Assembly (NCBI RefSeq): GCF_040954835.1
Contig: NC_090700.1
Span: 15,667,501 to 15,731,500, forward strand
Length of the DNA stretch: 64,000 nt
Reading direction: 5' to 3'
DNA from: Lepisosteus oculatus
Taxonomy: Eukaryota > Chordata > Actinopteri > Semionotiformes > Lepisosteidae
Both the position numbers and the translations under genes were made by a program. Positions 1 through 12,959 of this stretch are shown here, in pieces (position 1 is the first letter of the stretch; the number at the start of each line of letters is the position of its first letter). The notes under the pieces were generated by a model. It was not told the origin of the DNA, did no database searches, and saw nothing but the letters and a program-made list of their open reading frames with translations.

Positions 1-87
1 AGGGCATAACTCATTCTCATCACTTAAGCATCTGGTATGTTTAATAAAGTACTGGTAATCAACACAAATTTTGGAACAAATACCCTT

Positions 88-438
88 TAGTCTTCCTTTA
101 GTTTCATCCATCTATTTTCAAACCGCTTAATCCAATTCTGGGTCAAGGGGGAGCTGGAGTGCAAGGCGGGGTACATCCTGGAAGGGACAACAATCGCAGG
201 GCACACACAGGCACAGGTACGCACTCTCACACGGATTTTCCCAGAAGCCAATGAACTTACTGTACCAATATGATTTTGGAATGTGGGAGGAAACCAGACC
301 ATCCAAAGGAAACTCACATGAACCCATACTAACATGAGAAGAACTTTCACACTCCGTGCAGATAGCACCCCTGGTCCAGCATTGAACCCAGGGTCCAAGT
401 GCTGCAAGGCAGCAATGCTAACCACGGTGCCACCCTAC
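88..438 (-). mobile_element. tRNA-headed SINE, near full length (copy 1)
   Basis: On the minus strand this begins with a tRNA-like head: a TGGC-N-AxxGTGG-type A box followed by a GGTTCAATGC-like B box. It continues with a body carrying TTTCCTCCCACATTCC-like text and ends in a tail with the fish-typical AAATAGATGGATG-like end. The same order recurs at 1642-2405, 17606-17914, 24850-25054, 39575-39900 and 41080-41312. It is diverged and non-coding; the short open frames over it are chance. The family name is not assigned; the Pol III head is inferred from the two boxes. Confidence 0.75.
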
Positions 439-1641
439 AGAGGTTCCTTCCCTGAAAAATGATTTGCTTGATAAGTCTTATAAGCTTAATAAGTCTTCCC
501 TGTCAGAGGAAATTAGTGATTTGAGATGATTTATGAGAGTCACTGGATTGTGACTCTCCAGAAGCAAAGTATGAAACTCCCAGAAATACAATAATGATTT
601 GTGCTGTACTGAAGCCACAGATAAAAATTAAAATAATAGGTGATTCTGAAAAATATCAGCCATAAATACAGCCTTCAGGGTGTGCTTGACTTGCATTAGT
701 GCTTCGCCATCTCTATCCTGTAAAATTGTTACCTGAATTATCCTCCCCTCTTTCTACTTATAATCAGTTAGTACACTTAACACCACAAAGCGCAGCACAA
801 GCAAATAATCCAAGATACTGCGTGAATTAGTTCTGTCCATTTCAGACAGGATTTTAACTATCTGCTCTTATCAAATGATTACATTGCCTTTATCTCTTAA
901 TTGAAATCCCCTCATTCCTCAGAAAAATGTACATTCTCAATATTAGAAAGACCCTCATTTGAAACTAGTAACTGTCAATACATAAATGGACTTTCAATTT
1001 CTCCTTCTGTCCGTAGTTGCTTCTCTTTAATGTGATCATTATCAAGTTAATTTCCATGGAATCTGCTGCAGGCAAAGGGGCTTTAATCAAGCTTCACAGT
1101 ATGATCTTCCTTAACCAGGAGATTTCTTTTAAGAGCTGGAAAGCGTTTCTAATTTTACCTAAAGTTAAATGAGCTATTTGCATTTCCCTCTTAGCTCTTG
1201 GAGAGGAAAGACAGGCTTTGGATACCTGTCTAGTTAAGGAAACCCTTCGATTTAATACGCCAGAATATTTCCTGAAGGCACTATTTGATTAAGTTTGGAA
1301 ATACAGGACTTTCCCTATATCTAATGAACAGCAGAGCAAGGAGCAAAGTAGAATCACCATATCATGAACATACAGTGACTGAAAATGACAATAACATAAC
1401 ATCAGCAATGCCAAAAAATTGTGAATGTCCACCATAAGGTGAAAGAGGTACCCATGGTGCCATGTGCCACTGCAGATATACCTGTAGGTATATTTGGATA
1501 GAAATATATTAGGGTTAGAGTTAGGTTTAAGGGTGAACTGCTAAGAAGAATGTATTGTGGTGATAACAACCACTACCTAATTAGATTAACATATAGTGCT
1601 TACGTTGTGGTGAAAATACAGTAAAATGTAGATATCTACCC
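439..1641. other. Gene-free AT-rich spacer with one dense, CNE-like block
   Basis: No exon-like open frame was recognised. The stretch at about 1030-1250 is less AT-rich and free of simple repeats. It carries homeodomain-like TTAATTT, a TATTTGCAT octamer-like site and GAAAGACAGGC-type text, so it could be a conserved regulatory element. The rest is ordinary low-complexity spacer. Confidence 0.35.
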
Positions 1642-2405
1642 GTCTTCTAACTGCTTTTTCCAATTCAGGATCGTCGAGGGATGCCAGAGTCAGTTTTTCC
1701 AGAAGCTAATTCATCTATAAGTATGACTTTGGACTGTCAGAGGAAACCAGAGCACCTGGAAGAACCCCATTGTCACGATTGTAAGTCCCTCCTCTTAAGG
1801 GTGCTCCGGCTCTTACTTGTTTGTGTTGATTTAACTGCACCTCACTCCTATCCAGCCCCTCCCTACAAAAGCCAGATGCTCCTACCATTCTGGCCTCAGT
1901 ACTGGAAGATGGACGCCCGGAAGCCCGCCTACCAGGGAGTCCAGGAGGGGCCAAACGGCATAGGCTTCACAACGGCGTCCTGACCATCTGGGTCTGGGGC
2001 TTGGCACGCCTGGCCCCATTACCCCTTTTAATTCCCCGACCCTTCTCCGGATTCCGTTCCGGCTTCTAACTTTTGTCTCATCCGTCATGGATGGATTACC
2101 CGGCTCTGGACCTTTTGCTCACCCTGGATTTCCCTACGAACTCCCTTTGGACTTTGTTTGCCTTGACCACCCCCGAGCACCAGTGCACCCCTGTTCGTCT
2201 ACCAGCCCTGTTCTTAGTCTTCTTTCCCCGTGTTTGTTGCACTCCCTTTCGGATTCTATAGTCTCCATAGGGTCCTGAAAAACGCTTCGTGACACCCATG
2301 GGAGAACATACAAATGCCACACAGGTAGCACTCCAGGTACTGAACTCAGGACCCCAGAGCCATGAGGCTGTAATGGCTGCACTGTGCCACCTTGCCACCC
2401 AAAGG
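1642..2405 (-). mobile_element. tRNA-headed SINE split by a solo LTR (copy 2)
   Basis: The tail half lies at 1642-1770 and the head half at 2300-2405 (ending in GCACTGTGCCACC, the complement of the A-box region). Between them sits an LTR at 1771-2294. Joining the two halves restores the usual order of the SINE body. The tail half also has a small internal deletion relative to copy 1. Confidence 0.65.
1771..2294. mobile_element. Solo LTR, Gypsy-like, with 5-bp target duplication
   Basis: The 524-bp segment starts TGTCACGA and ends TCGTGACA, so it has TG...CA termini in a short inverted repeat. It is flanked by the direct repeat CCCAT at 1766-1770 and 2295-2299. It is more GC-rich than its surroundings, has no coding capacity, and sits inside an older SINE. 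TG...CA ends with a 5-bp duplication are the mark of LTR-retroelement integration; one LTR without an interior indicates LTR-LTR recombination. The Gypsy assignment rests on the TGTCACG start and is inference. Confidence 0.8.
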
Positions 2406-5400
2406 CAAAAAAACAGTAAAGTCATGGTAACAAAATTAGAGATAAACCATAAGAAGCTGGAGGTAAATGGCAAGATACAAAAAAGCACAGCAAAACACAG
2501 ACATCTAAAACCATACCATACAGTTTGAGCAAGGCAGAAAGGTAATAAGTAGACCCTACAGCTAAAAGTAGCATTTGGAATGAACCTGTCTTAGTTTTGA
2601 TATCTAGAGTTGCTCACAATTTACAAATTCAAAATGTGATAAAAACGATAGAATATAACTGGTAATTTCAAATTAAATCTGAAACAAACATGTCTCTAGT
2701 TTAGATACACAGAAATTTTAACCTCTAATATGTGCAAGGGAAATAAAACATTACACTATCAAAAAATGTTAGAAACTAAGATTATAATTAGAGTTCAATC
2801 TGAACTGTGAGTTTTTGCAGAGTGCCAGATAAGTTCCAAGGAAACTCAATCAAATTCATATTTGATTAAGTGACCATTATGCAGTTGATATACTCTCCTA
2901 TTGATTTACCATTAAGACACTTAAGTCATGCCATGTATGAGGTCTAATGGATAAAAAAACGGATTTCTAAAACTGGAAAATGAAAAGGAAAATAAATTAA
3001 TTTTTACTGCTTTGCATTAATTTAAAAACAAATATTCCAGTATTCAACAAATCCTCAAGAATATATCAGAAATTCATAACATATAGATGGATCAACATAT
3101 ACTTTCAGAATACTTTTTTAATAAAAAAAAAGAATTGGACAAAATCTGGATGATTTAATTCCCAGTGATAATTCAGAATTTTCATACAGTATATATAATG
3201 GTTTTTAAATGACATATTTTTATTTTTAAAATGGTGATTGCTGTACTTAAAGGCTTGAATTGGAATGGAACTGGGCCTGAGAGATAGATATTCTCATCTT
3301 GGAAGCAGTTCATACAGAACAGTGGAATTTGATTGCTGCTAAACCTCGTGTAGAAATCTAACAGTGAGAATATGAATAGAACATAAAGTACAAACACCTT
3401 CATGAAAGAAAGCTCACCCCAGCTGTTGTTTGAATTCTGAAATGATGTCATCATTACAACAATTTAAAGATGAATAAGAAGACTTAAATAATGAAAAGGC
3501 CCTTACTTAACTTCTGATTCAGAACTGACTCTTTGAAAACCAAATAATTAAATACAGCAAATGTCCTTTCTTTCTGTATTCTAGAACGACCTTTTATTGT
3601 AGCATAGTCCTAAATCTTTGCTTCTGGAGCATTCTGTAAGCATTTTGATATATCAGCGCCCAAAGTGCTGGGAAAAGAAAGGGCTTTTAACCACAATAAT
3701 TCTGCAATTAAGCGATGATTACCACAAACACCTTGTTGCAACTGATGTGTTTCTTTCAGGGTTTACTTCTGCTATAATCTGCTGACAAAGGTGTTTTCAT
3801 TTACTATACGACACCTTAAAAAAGCACCATGTATTCCAGATAATAATTTGAATGAACCTCTGAGGACATAAGAATATAGCAGAGCTTCAATCAGAATCAT
3901 AAACAAAAACTTCAGACAGCCAGGTTATTATTATCTCATGTATTTTTTGGATAGTTTCACAAATGGTTTTACTTCCAGTGCTTACCCCAACATAGACTGA
4001 CTGACCAAAGATGTTAATATTTGTTTGATGTAAAAGGTACTATACGCATTGAATCAAGAAGAAAGCATTGCCTCCAACTGGGAATGGAAGATTATATTAA
4101 TATTTCATTTGATGTGCTGCCCTTTGTTGCTTAGTGGTAGAAAGCCACTAGGAATAGACTAGATGTAAACACTATTTGCACTGCTTGAAGAAATAATTCT
4201 GCATCAGTTTTGATCCAGAAAAGAAACAATATAACTATTTAAACATGTAGTGTTTAAAGTTAAAGAGCTGAATATACTATGAATGAGGAAGAAAAACAGG
4301 GAAAAAATATATTTTTCCTTGTTTGTTTAAAGAACTAAAGGAAGTGGTAACCTAGCAAAGCAGATGTTTTGCAGTCAAAATATTTTAAAAGCTTGTTTTT
4401 TTTAACACAGATGATCATTCAATAGATAAAGGCTTTTCTTAAAGACAAATTAAACATACAAAAGCATCAATGTTTTTAATTTAATAAAAATCAGTTTCCA
4501 CAGCCCACTTGCTGCTATTGACTGCAGCACTGCTTTTGTGAAAAAAAGCAGTGGTCTGGATGTTGCTGGTTCAAGTGCATACTACTATATGTATTCAGAG
4601 ATCAGTAACTGGGATTCCCCTCATGCTGGTGCACCTGTGACTGAACAGTGTGGGCAGGGATAGATGTGCCCCTTCTCTGCCAATGTTCTCTGTCAGTGTT
4701 TTAGGCTCTGCAGATTGTTCTGTTTGTCAGATGGTTAAATGGGAAAATGGCTGTGACAGGTGGGCATATTGGATGAGAGCCTGCACAGGCCCTCAATTTC
4801 CCAGTGTGGTCCAGTACAGGGGTTTTAATAGTAAACTGAATAGTAGTAAATGATTCCTATTTAGAAGTGTATTAGACAGAAAAATAAGAGGTGATTCCAA
4901 GCTTGAGTAATTCCATGAAAAAAAAACGACTGCTGATAATCACTGATTCAAATCAAGAAAGCATCTTGAAAATCTGTCACTCACAATTTGTCACTCACAC
5001 TCACAAAATCTGTTATCTGTTTTATTATTTAAGCAATAATTTCCTAATATACATTATGGATCCTAACAGGGAATGCGTGGTCATGACCTTCACATTCAAA
5101 CTTATTTTATCACTGAAGGCTGACTCCCATTAAAACAGAAAAGCATTATTATATTAAGAAGTATTTTATTGTGATCTGTTATGTTGTACAAAACTACACA
5201 AAGAGTTAGTTGTCTACTGGTAATATGTTTAGACAGAAAGCTAAACAGTATCTCGTGGTGATTATCAGAATATTCTTCTAATCGAAATATTTTGTTTATG
5301 CAACAAAGCAATGTTTATCATATACAGTTTATAATATACAGCTTAAATAAGCAGGAAGAGGTAAAACACCTAACCTCCCTGGTTAGCCTCAGAAAAAATG

Positions 5401-8400
5401 GATTTAGAATTGTTCAGGTATGATGTCTGTTTAGTTTGTGTTCATTTAAATGGTGAACCTTTTGAGCTTTCATAAGATGCATAAGTACTATTCTTGTGCT
5501 CAGTTGCTCAGTTAATTGTAGGACTACTGCTTTCATTGCCTGCTAGAATAAAAAGCTAAATTACATTCTTATTCTTCCATCAATTATTTTTATATTTACT
5601 GCACTGAAATTGGATTACAGATCCCATTCTCAGAGGCAATGCAACGGGAGGGGAAAGAAATAACTGGTGATTATTTCAGCTCTATGAGGCAACTCAAATT
5701 CTAACAGAGGCTTTTACTGCAATATTGGCTGCCTTTCTACACCTAGCCTAAATTAACAGTATAAAATATAATATGTCATTATTCTGCAGCGAGGACCATT
5801 ACACCAAGCTATACTAGGTTTATGGTGAGTGAATGATGGCATCTTATTCCTTTGTTGAGGATGAACTCTGGCCCCAATATTTATCTAAATTGCAGCGTAT
5901 GCAATATGTGACTTACAGTATGCTTAACTGAAATATCTAGAGGTCCACGCTTTTAAAGAGCAGTTTACACTGCCATCTTTTTCTGATACTAATTCAGCAC
6001 TTTATACCAAATCTGTTGCTGTTCCCTTCTTTTCTGATGTTACTCTCCTTTTCTGCTTAGAGTGTTTGACATTCTAATGATTTACGATAATTATTCCATT
6101 ACAGTTGGATTCTACTTCTTCAGATGGACAGGATAAATAGAGACTAGGCTGATTGTAATGATTCCCTGGATTATTGCCAGTTGTTTTCCTATTTCTCTTT
6201 TAATACTTTTCAAGCCAATGTATTTTCTTAACTAAAACATAGAAATCCATTATTTGCAGTTCCTGTCTAGCTGTCTCCACAGCTTGAATGAGAGAAAAAA
6301 CAGACAAAATACGACCAAAGATAATGACTAGATGACGATATACAGATGCTGTTTTTTTGCTACTGCTGTTCTTTAACAGATCCTCTAATATTTACTTCAT
6401 CAAGCAGTTAGTGACCCGCTTTGGGAAAATTATCACAGCAGTTTGTGAAGTGCAAATCAGAAGCAATTTTGTTAGTCATGCAATATTCCGGAATTTGAAT
6501 TCAACTGGTGCAGAAGTTTGCAAGACAGAAGCAGAAAATGGCGGTCATGTGACCATGGTCTCCAGGGGCCTATTTTGGATGATGGCAGCAGGATCTGAGA
6601 GGCCTGTACTGTGGTGTACGAATTGGGGGGGGGGGGAGAAAAAGGGGTGGGCGTATCTAACACAATGTGATGCTACCTTCTCTGTGGCTTCTGTGTAAAG
6701 GTTTGGGGAACGTACTGAAAAATCAAAACTTCTGTCACAGGGGAACCGAAGTTACAGGCAGACCACAGTTCACAGCCAAGACAACCAGGCCATGATGCTA
6801 AGCTGATTATAAAAGGAGAAAACGATAAACATTATCTACACCATATTATCCAGACATCATAAATGATGGTTTCTATTTCTGGACCAGGCAACTCTCTGCT
6901 GAAATAAGGCATTAACAATGAAGCATATCAGATGAACAAAAAACCCGACAGTGGTACAGCAGGGAGAATTGCAAACTGAATTGCCTTGCGGACAGAAATG
7001 TCTTGTTTAGGACAAACATGCCTCCTCTCTGCTAAATTTAATGGGGTTTCTTGAATTAAATATTAGGCTTCATCTTTTTTTTCTGTTTCAAATAAAAAAC
7101 GTTCACAATAAAAGCTCATGAAGGATGCTTTAAGTTGAGGAGAAGTGCTATCCTCTACCAGGTTTCTGCAGCAAAAATCACTCTTGTATCAGTGAAGAAG
7201 AGAAAAAAGAACATCCCTCAGAAATGTACTGAAATGAAATGCCAATAAAATACATTGTTTATTACAGCATTATATCAAGCATCTTTCAGTGTAGATATAT
7301 GAGGAGTGAATACTATGAATAATTTGAATACTGTGGTGTATGTAACAACATACTATGTATCAGAAAATAACAAAAAGTCTGATTAGTAAATTCTTTTACC
7401 ATATAAAATATGTTTTGTGAGACAGAAACTAGGCTATTGATAAAGGGTTCATGTCGCTCATTTTAATTAATTTGAATTGAATACTCAACTTATTCTACAC
7501 ACACTGAATGTTAGGATACGCAGTACATAACATAATGCTATTTGTCACTGAAACATACCATTGTTTGTCAAGTGCCCAGTCACCATGATGTTTGATTAAT
7601 ACAATTAAAATGAAGCAATTACTAAGTAAATATTCTAACATTTAATACATAAATATATCCTTTATATATACATTTTAATTTAAGAACAAGGAAAGTGGCC
7701 TGAAATAGTGAATAGATGTTAGATAACCTTTTGAGAAATATCTGTGAGTTCCTTTATAATCAATGAAAAATCCCAGGCCATAACACAATATACAAACTGG
7801 TCTAATTTACCACCAATGCCTAAAGGTCTGGGCATATAACTATAAATCAGCATGAGTTAAACTTTTTAATATATAGGCTACATTAATTATTCAAAGTTTC
7901 AGGGAATATCACCTTTAGAAATAATCTATAAGCGAATATATTACAGTTAGTTTAGAAAACATTTTATTCATTAAAAAAACAAAAAAACTGCTTCCCCACA
8001 GCAAACTTCCTCATTGAATTTATGAATTATAAATAGCTTGAGAACGGGGTTTGCAATTCAAGTGTTTCTGTAGCCTCTTAAATTTAAATTATTTATCTAA
8101 AGGAATAAAATTGACGCTTTGAAGGTGTTTTTTCAATATTTTTTTAAGTTCAGATCATTTTCAAATGATAATATTTTCCTGCAGGATATCTAACCTAAAA
8201 CATTTTCAAATTTGCTAATCAAGAACTTGATTATAATGTTAAAGTTGCCATGTTATTTGAGACTGGCATGAGATGTTTTATTTTCCTGACTCAATATTTA
8301 AGTTCCCTTTCCTTCATTTCTAAATTACAATAGGTAATATGATATATAAGCCTTAGTGGTTAGGAAATATTACTGATTATGCCAAGAAAATATCTCACTT

Positions 8401-10519
8401 ACAAGCACTAGTGCACATTTATATACGCACACGAAATGAAAACAAAAAGCTAAGAGCTGAGGATTAAACACCTGTGGTAACAAATACTGTGTCTTTCCCC
8501 TGGCTGGGAGTTTAAAATTATGAGTGAATTCATGATGGAAAAAAAGCCTTGAAGGATGTAGGACTAATTTGGTACAAGGTTTCATTATATACAGTATATT
8601 AGTTACTAGGCACTTCCTGTTGGTGAGGACTGTATTCAGTACTGAAAAATATTTTTTCTGAATATTTTCTTAAACTCCTGTACCTTCACTTATCTTTATA
8701 AATCTCAGGATTTCTGTGGTAACATTTCTTAAATAATCATTATGGAGGTGACAAAAGAGTGACTTAACTTCTGAATTTCCAAGCGTTGGTCTATAAAAAA
8801 CGTGTAGGCTAGACTGCACTTTACAGTTCATTGAAAGCAAATAAAGGCTTTTCTTTCAATCGACTACTTTTCTATATCACAGAAAAAACAAGTGTGAACA
8901 TTGAAAAATAAGAAACAATTCTCTAATTCCCACATTGTGATACAGCATCTGTCCATAATGATGATTATGGTGCACCACCACTTGATTAACTTATGATAAG
9001 CCTTGCCAGCATATGGAAATTCCAAAACACGCAATTCAGTAGGAGAAAGCGTACCATTTCTAAATAAAAAAAAAACATAAATTTTGAATGACCAAATATT
9101 TTTTTGCTACTCTGCTAATTTGGAATTGCAAAAATATAGAATTGGAACTCACCAACCCAACCCCTGTATTGGTGCAGGGAATGAGGACAATTTCCAGCAT
9201 GCTCTTATTTCTGAAATGTGCTTTGATAATCCCCTTTTCCTGCTACAAGTCCCATATTGCCTTTTCAAATGCATTATTATCACCCAGAAGAGTAGTCTAG
9301 CTTTTACAACATTGTACGTTAACAGGCTTCTAGCCTATCTCTGGGGTTACTTCTGTGTAGCTAGATAAGGATATCTTGAACCTCAAGACCTCCTAACCCT
9401 GGCAGTTCTCCAAAATTACACTTTTTAATGATTTATGCAACTCAGAAAGGTCACATCTTTAACTTACTTTACTTCTTTCCCTCTGTCACTTCAAAGAAAT
9501 TGTATGCGATATTTACATGCCTTGATTACAGAAAGGGGTGGCACACTGCACAGTAAATTAACATTTCTGATATCTAGGATTGGGTGAGGTAGTTGATTTT
9601 TTGTACATAACTTAACCTTGAAAGAAAGAAAACTTGGTTCCCCTATATCATCCCCATCCTCTTTTAAGTCTCTTGTTGTGTTAATCATTTAATTTGGCAG
9701 AAGCTAAACTATTAAACATCAATGGTGGCTCCTATTGTTTCAGAATCTTCTGTCCAGAGCTTAAGAATGACAACAGCGCTTGAACGATTGGGTTTGTTTA
9801 TTCATATCTGTCAAGTACATGCCAGCAATCTGGGATGGCTAAAGAACAGTTGATAGATGCAGCCGAAGCAATGCTTAGCTAACAATGTTATCAAATCACA
9901 CACTCACTAATTAGACTGGGCATAAAGAAGAAAGAAAGCCCTGTATTTGTGGAAGACAAAAAGCAAAACAGAAAAGTGTGCCAAACGTGAGGATATATAA
10001 GATGCTTCACAGTATGTACATCAAAGAAAACTAATGCAAAAATATGACACCGTTCTTCTTCAAAGAACTAAACTAATAAGTAATCAGGGTAAGCTTAAGA
10101 ATGAAATTAAATAAACTTTAAACATAACTTCATTTTTAATAACTGAACAAGTAAAAATGATCAAAAGATTCCAAAAGCAAAAAGTTCAAGTAGCAAACAT
10201 CATGAGACATCATGAGAAAATGACATTTTCTCCCGAAATGACCCAGATTTCCATATATAACACCTGGATGTATTTATTGTCTGGTGTTCTATTAGTGAAA
10301 CAGGCTCCTGCATAAAGAAAAGACCCAGTTGCTCTTCAACATAGCCACTGCAGTCTTCAGGGTTTCTTCACGACTTGAGGATTAGAAACCTTCATACAAA
10401 TATCTCCAGAAATAAAAAGAAATCTACAGGCAGAGGCCTCAGAAAGAAACATTCACACCATGCTAACAGAATTAGGACACAGTTTTGAAGGCTATTTTCT
10501 GTTGGCAAATTGAAGGGAG
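2406..10519. other. Gene-free spacer
   Basis: No exon with supporting splice sites was recognised. About 3540-3800 reads as a dense non-repetitive block with AACCACAATAATT and GATTACCACAAACA motifs (RUNX-like ACCACA) and may be conserved. About 4500-4850 is an unclassified repeat-like block with hairpin-prone GCAGCACTGCTTTTGTG text. A run of 12 G lies at 6625-6636. The remaining sequence is AT-rich without recognised structure. Confidence 0.4.
6625..6649 (+). repeat. Poly-G tract with nearby G runs
   Basis: Twelve consecutive G are followed by AGAAAAA, GGGG and TGGG. Taken together the runs satisfy a G-quadruplex pattern on the plus strand. It is isolated in AT-rich spacer and no gene promoter was recognised next to it. 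Confidence 0.7.
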
Positions 10520-10559
10520 GTGTTTGTTGCCACTTATTCTCACCTTGGGAACAAATTAG

Positions 10560-10670
10560 ACACTGTAAAACCTGTATTTAAGAACATAAGAACAAAAGAG
10601 AGGATGCCATTCAGCCCATCTTGTCTGTTTGGTAGTTAGTAGGTAATTGATCCAAGAATTACAGACATTT
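10560..10670 (+). repeat. Dispersed repeat fragment with AAGAACATAAGAA motif
   Basis: The stretch AAGAACATAAGAACAAAAGA followed by a GCCATTCAGCCCATCTTGTC-like segment and TAATTGATCCAAG resembles a fragment that is common in genomes of early-branching ray-finned fishes. It is short, carries no open frame and is identified by remembered resemblance only. Confidence 0.4.
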
Positions 10671-11139
10671 CTTTAAAAAACATGGGGTATTGGAACTTTT
10701 GCTGGGGTGCTTCTCCCATACGTCCTTAAGCAGTGTTTTCCCTTGTGAGGGCTTCTGAAGTTTCTAGTTTTTGTCTGACTCGGAGTCACAGTTGGTGTGG
10801 GTGTCTCCAGTTTTTCATTTCTACTACAGCTTCCACTTCCACCTGCAGAGAGGACCCCCGAGTAGAAAAGAAACTGTACTGTCAAAGAAGTACACATACC
10901 TGACTGCCCCTTGTGAATGACTGTTGGAGCTCTTGATGTCTGTGCTTTGAGCACTGTAATTTACAAATGACAAAGCTAATAACTACTTCAACACACTTTT
11001 ATTGGTAGTACCTCATTACAGCAAGTGCAATTCTTTTGTGTGTCTAAACATTATTTTTAGAAACAAACCATTAGGAGTGGCAGGAGACTGAGCGCAGAAT
11101 GGAGGAGAGGCTTCACAGTTTTGCTCACTTCAAGTTTTT

Positions 11140-11330
11140 TTTTTTCACTTGCCAGGCTTCGGTTCACTTGCAGCCTGGGTTAGTCGGCTATTTGCATATT
11201 TATTGACAGCTGTCAATAAGGTCCCAGCAGAGCTCTCTCAGCTAAGTTCCTTTCAAGTAGAAGACTGCAGCTGTGCTACCGTGTGACATATGGCCTCCTT
11301 TAAAAACATGTGGTAGAGGTTTGCTGTTGA
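11140..11330. promoter_or_regulatory. Enhancer-like block with octamer and 20-bp palindrome
   Basis: A perfect POU octamer ATTTGCAT at 11190-11197 is followed by a perfect 20-bp palindrome at 11200-11219 centred on TGACAGCTGTCA, which contains two opposed TGIF/MEIS-type TGACAG sites around an E-box CAGCTG. The flanks are non-repetitive and less AT-rich than their surroundings. It lies 3.5 kb upstream of the proposed SERTM1 first exon. Function is inferred from motif clustering; conservation was not tested. Confidence 0.4.
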
Positions 11331-12959
11331 ATATTAATACAGTTTGCAATCCTTGCTGTCACTTCAAAGAGCTACCAAAAAACCAAAGCTGCGATGAAGA
11401 TTTGGCACACACGTGTCTGAGCTTATTTTACTTATACTAAAAAACTGTCACACACACAAGAAATAATAATATCTTCTATTGAGAATTTTCTGGTTTTTGT
11501 TTGGCCCCTGAAACTGGAGGGTGGACAATGTAAAATGTATTAATTCAGTTAAGTATTGAGTCATTACCAACTAGTGACTCACAGCACTTTATCTATAAAT
11601 AACATTTTTATTCTTTTTTTATGTAATTCTAGAATCCCAGATGCCTTATTTCCTTTATTTAAGGAAGTGTTCCATTATATCCTTCTTATCCGAATTACTG
11701 TATTCTTCGTGAATCAAGTACTACTTGTATCTTGTGCACTCTACAACTGAAACAGGAAATGTATAAACGTCTCCTTAATGCCAATTTGCATTTCTTCCTG
11801 ACTAGGATGCGGTAGCTGGTTAGTTGTCTTTGGGCTCTGTTTTAATTCCCATAATTCCCACACAAGCTGAACATGTCCTGTGGGATCTGTAATTATATCT
11901 GTTCTGTGGAGTTGTGACAGTTTGCACATACTGGAGGAAATTGATAAGAGCACTATCCTTCCAGCCTGGACTGCTTTTGTGAATACGCCAAGATGGCACT
12001 AAAATGGTAAGAATCCTTATCCCTTGATTGTAAGAGATTTAGTTTAATTTCTGTAAATGTCAATTTGCCGTGCATTGCGAACTGCAGCACGTGGGCTGGC
12101 TAGCAAGACGAGAATTTGTCCGTGGTTGTTAAAGTAGGATACAGGCTATGATTACAGTGCGAACTCCAATCTTCAAGAAACTCATCCACTGATTTGGTCT
12201 TGTACTCCAGAATAACAGAATTAAATATTAATAGGACTGTCACATGGCAATTGTAACTCCACTGAAACTGCAAATCTGCCTTTGGACTGGACACTAAGCC
12301 TTCAATTCCCAAACATTGCCTACTCTACAAATTCAAAATTTGATGTATCCTTCAGAAATATTTTCCCAGCAGAAGATAAACTCAGTATTTTTTTCTGTTA
12401 AATGATTGGCATTCCCAAACAATAAAGTCATTAATGTCCACTACAGTTCCTGAATTCTAGAATGGTGTTGTACATGAATGGGAAAACAAGCACTTTAAAA
12501 ATAACTGTGTGATTTGATCAACAGGAGAAGGTAGTTCTAATCTTAATATTTACAGCAAACAAGCAGGTATTCTCACAAAAGTCACATCAAAATCCATGCA
12601 TTTCCTGAAATGATTTCTCTCACAGACAAAAAAGATCTTAAATGTTCAGCATCTGAAAGTCTTTGCACTGCATATATAAAAATTTGTGTATCAACACTGG
12701 TGTAGAATAAGAGAATAAGGTTTTGCTTAACCAAGGTGTCAAGCGTTTTATGAACAAACCACAACAGTAATGGATAAATGTAGAGCATGTAAAATGGTAA
12801 TTCAGATTTACAGAAGGCTTTGGATGTATTTCCTAATAAAACATGAATTCTCAAACTACAGCCAGTATGAATTTAGAAAAATATGTGTTTGTATTGAAAA
12901 TTGGTTAATAAATAGAAAACAAAATATAACTAAGTGACGAATGTGCAAAATGAGTTGAT

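Noticed and set aside
1681-2528. Cluster of short open frames on both strands
   Set aside because: All fall in the SINE and solo LTR; no protein family resemblance.
6357-6698. 113-codon plus-strand frame
   Set aside because: No recognisable domain, crosses a poly-G tract, no splice or start context.
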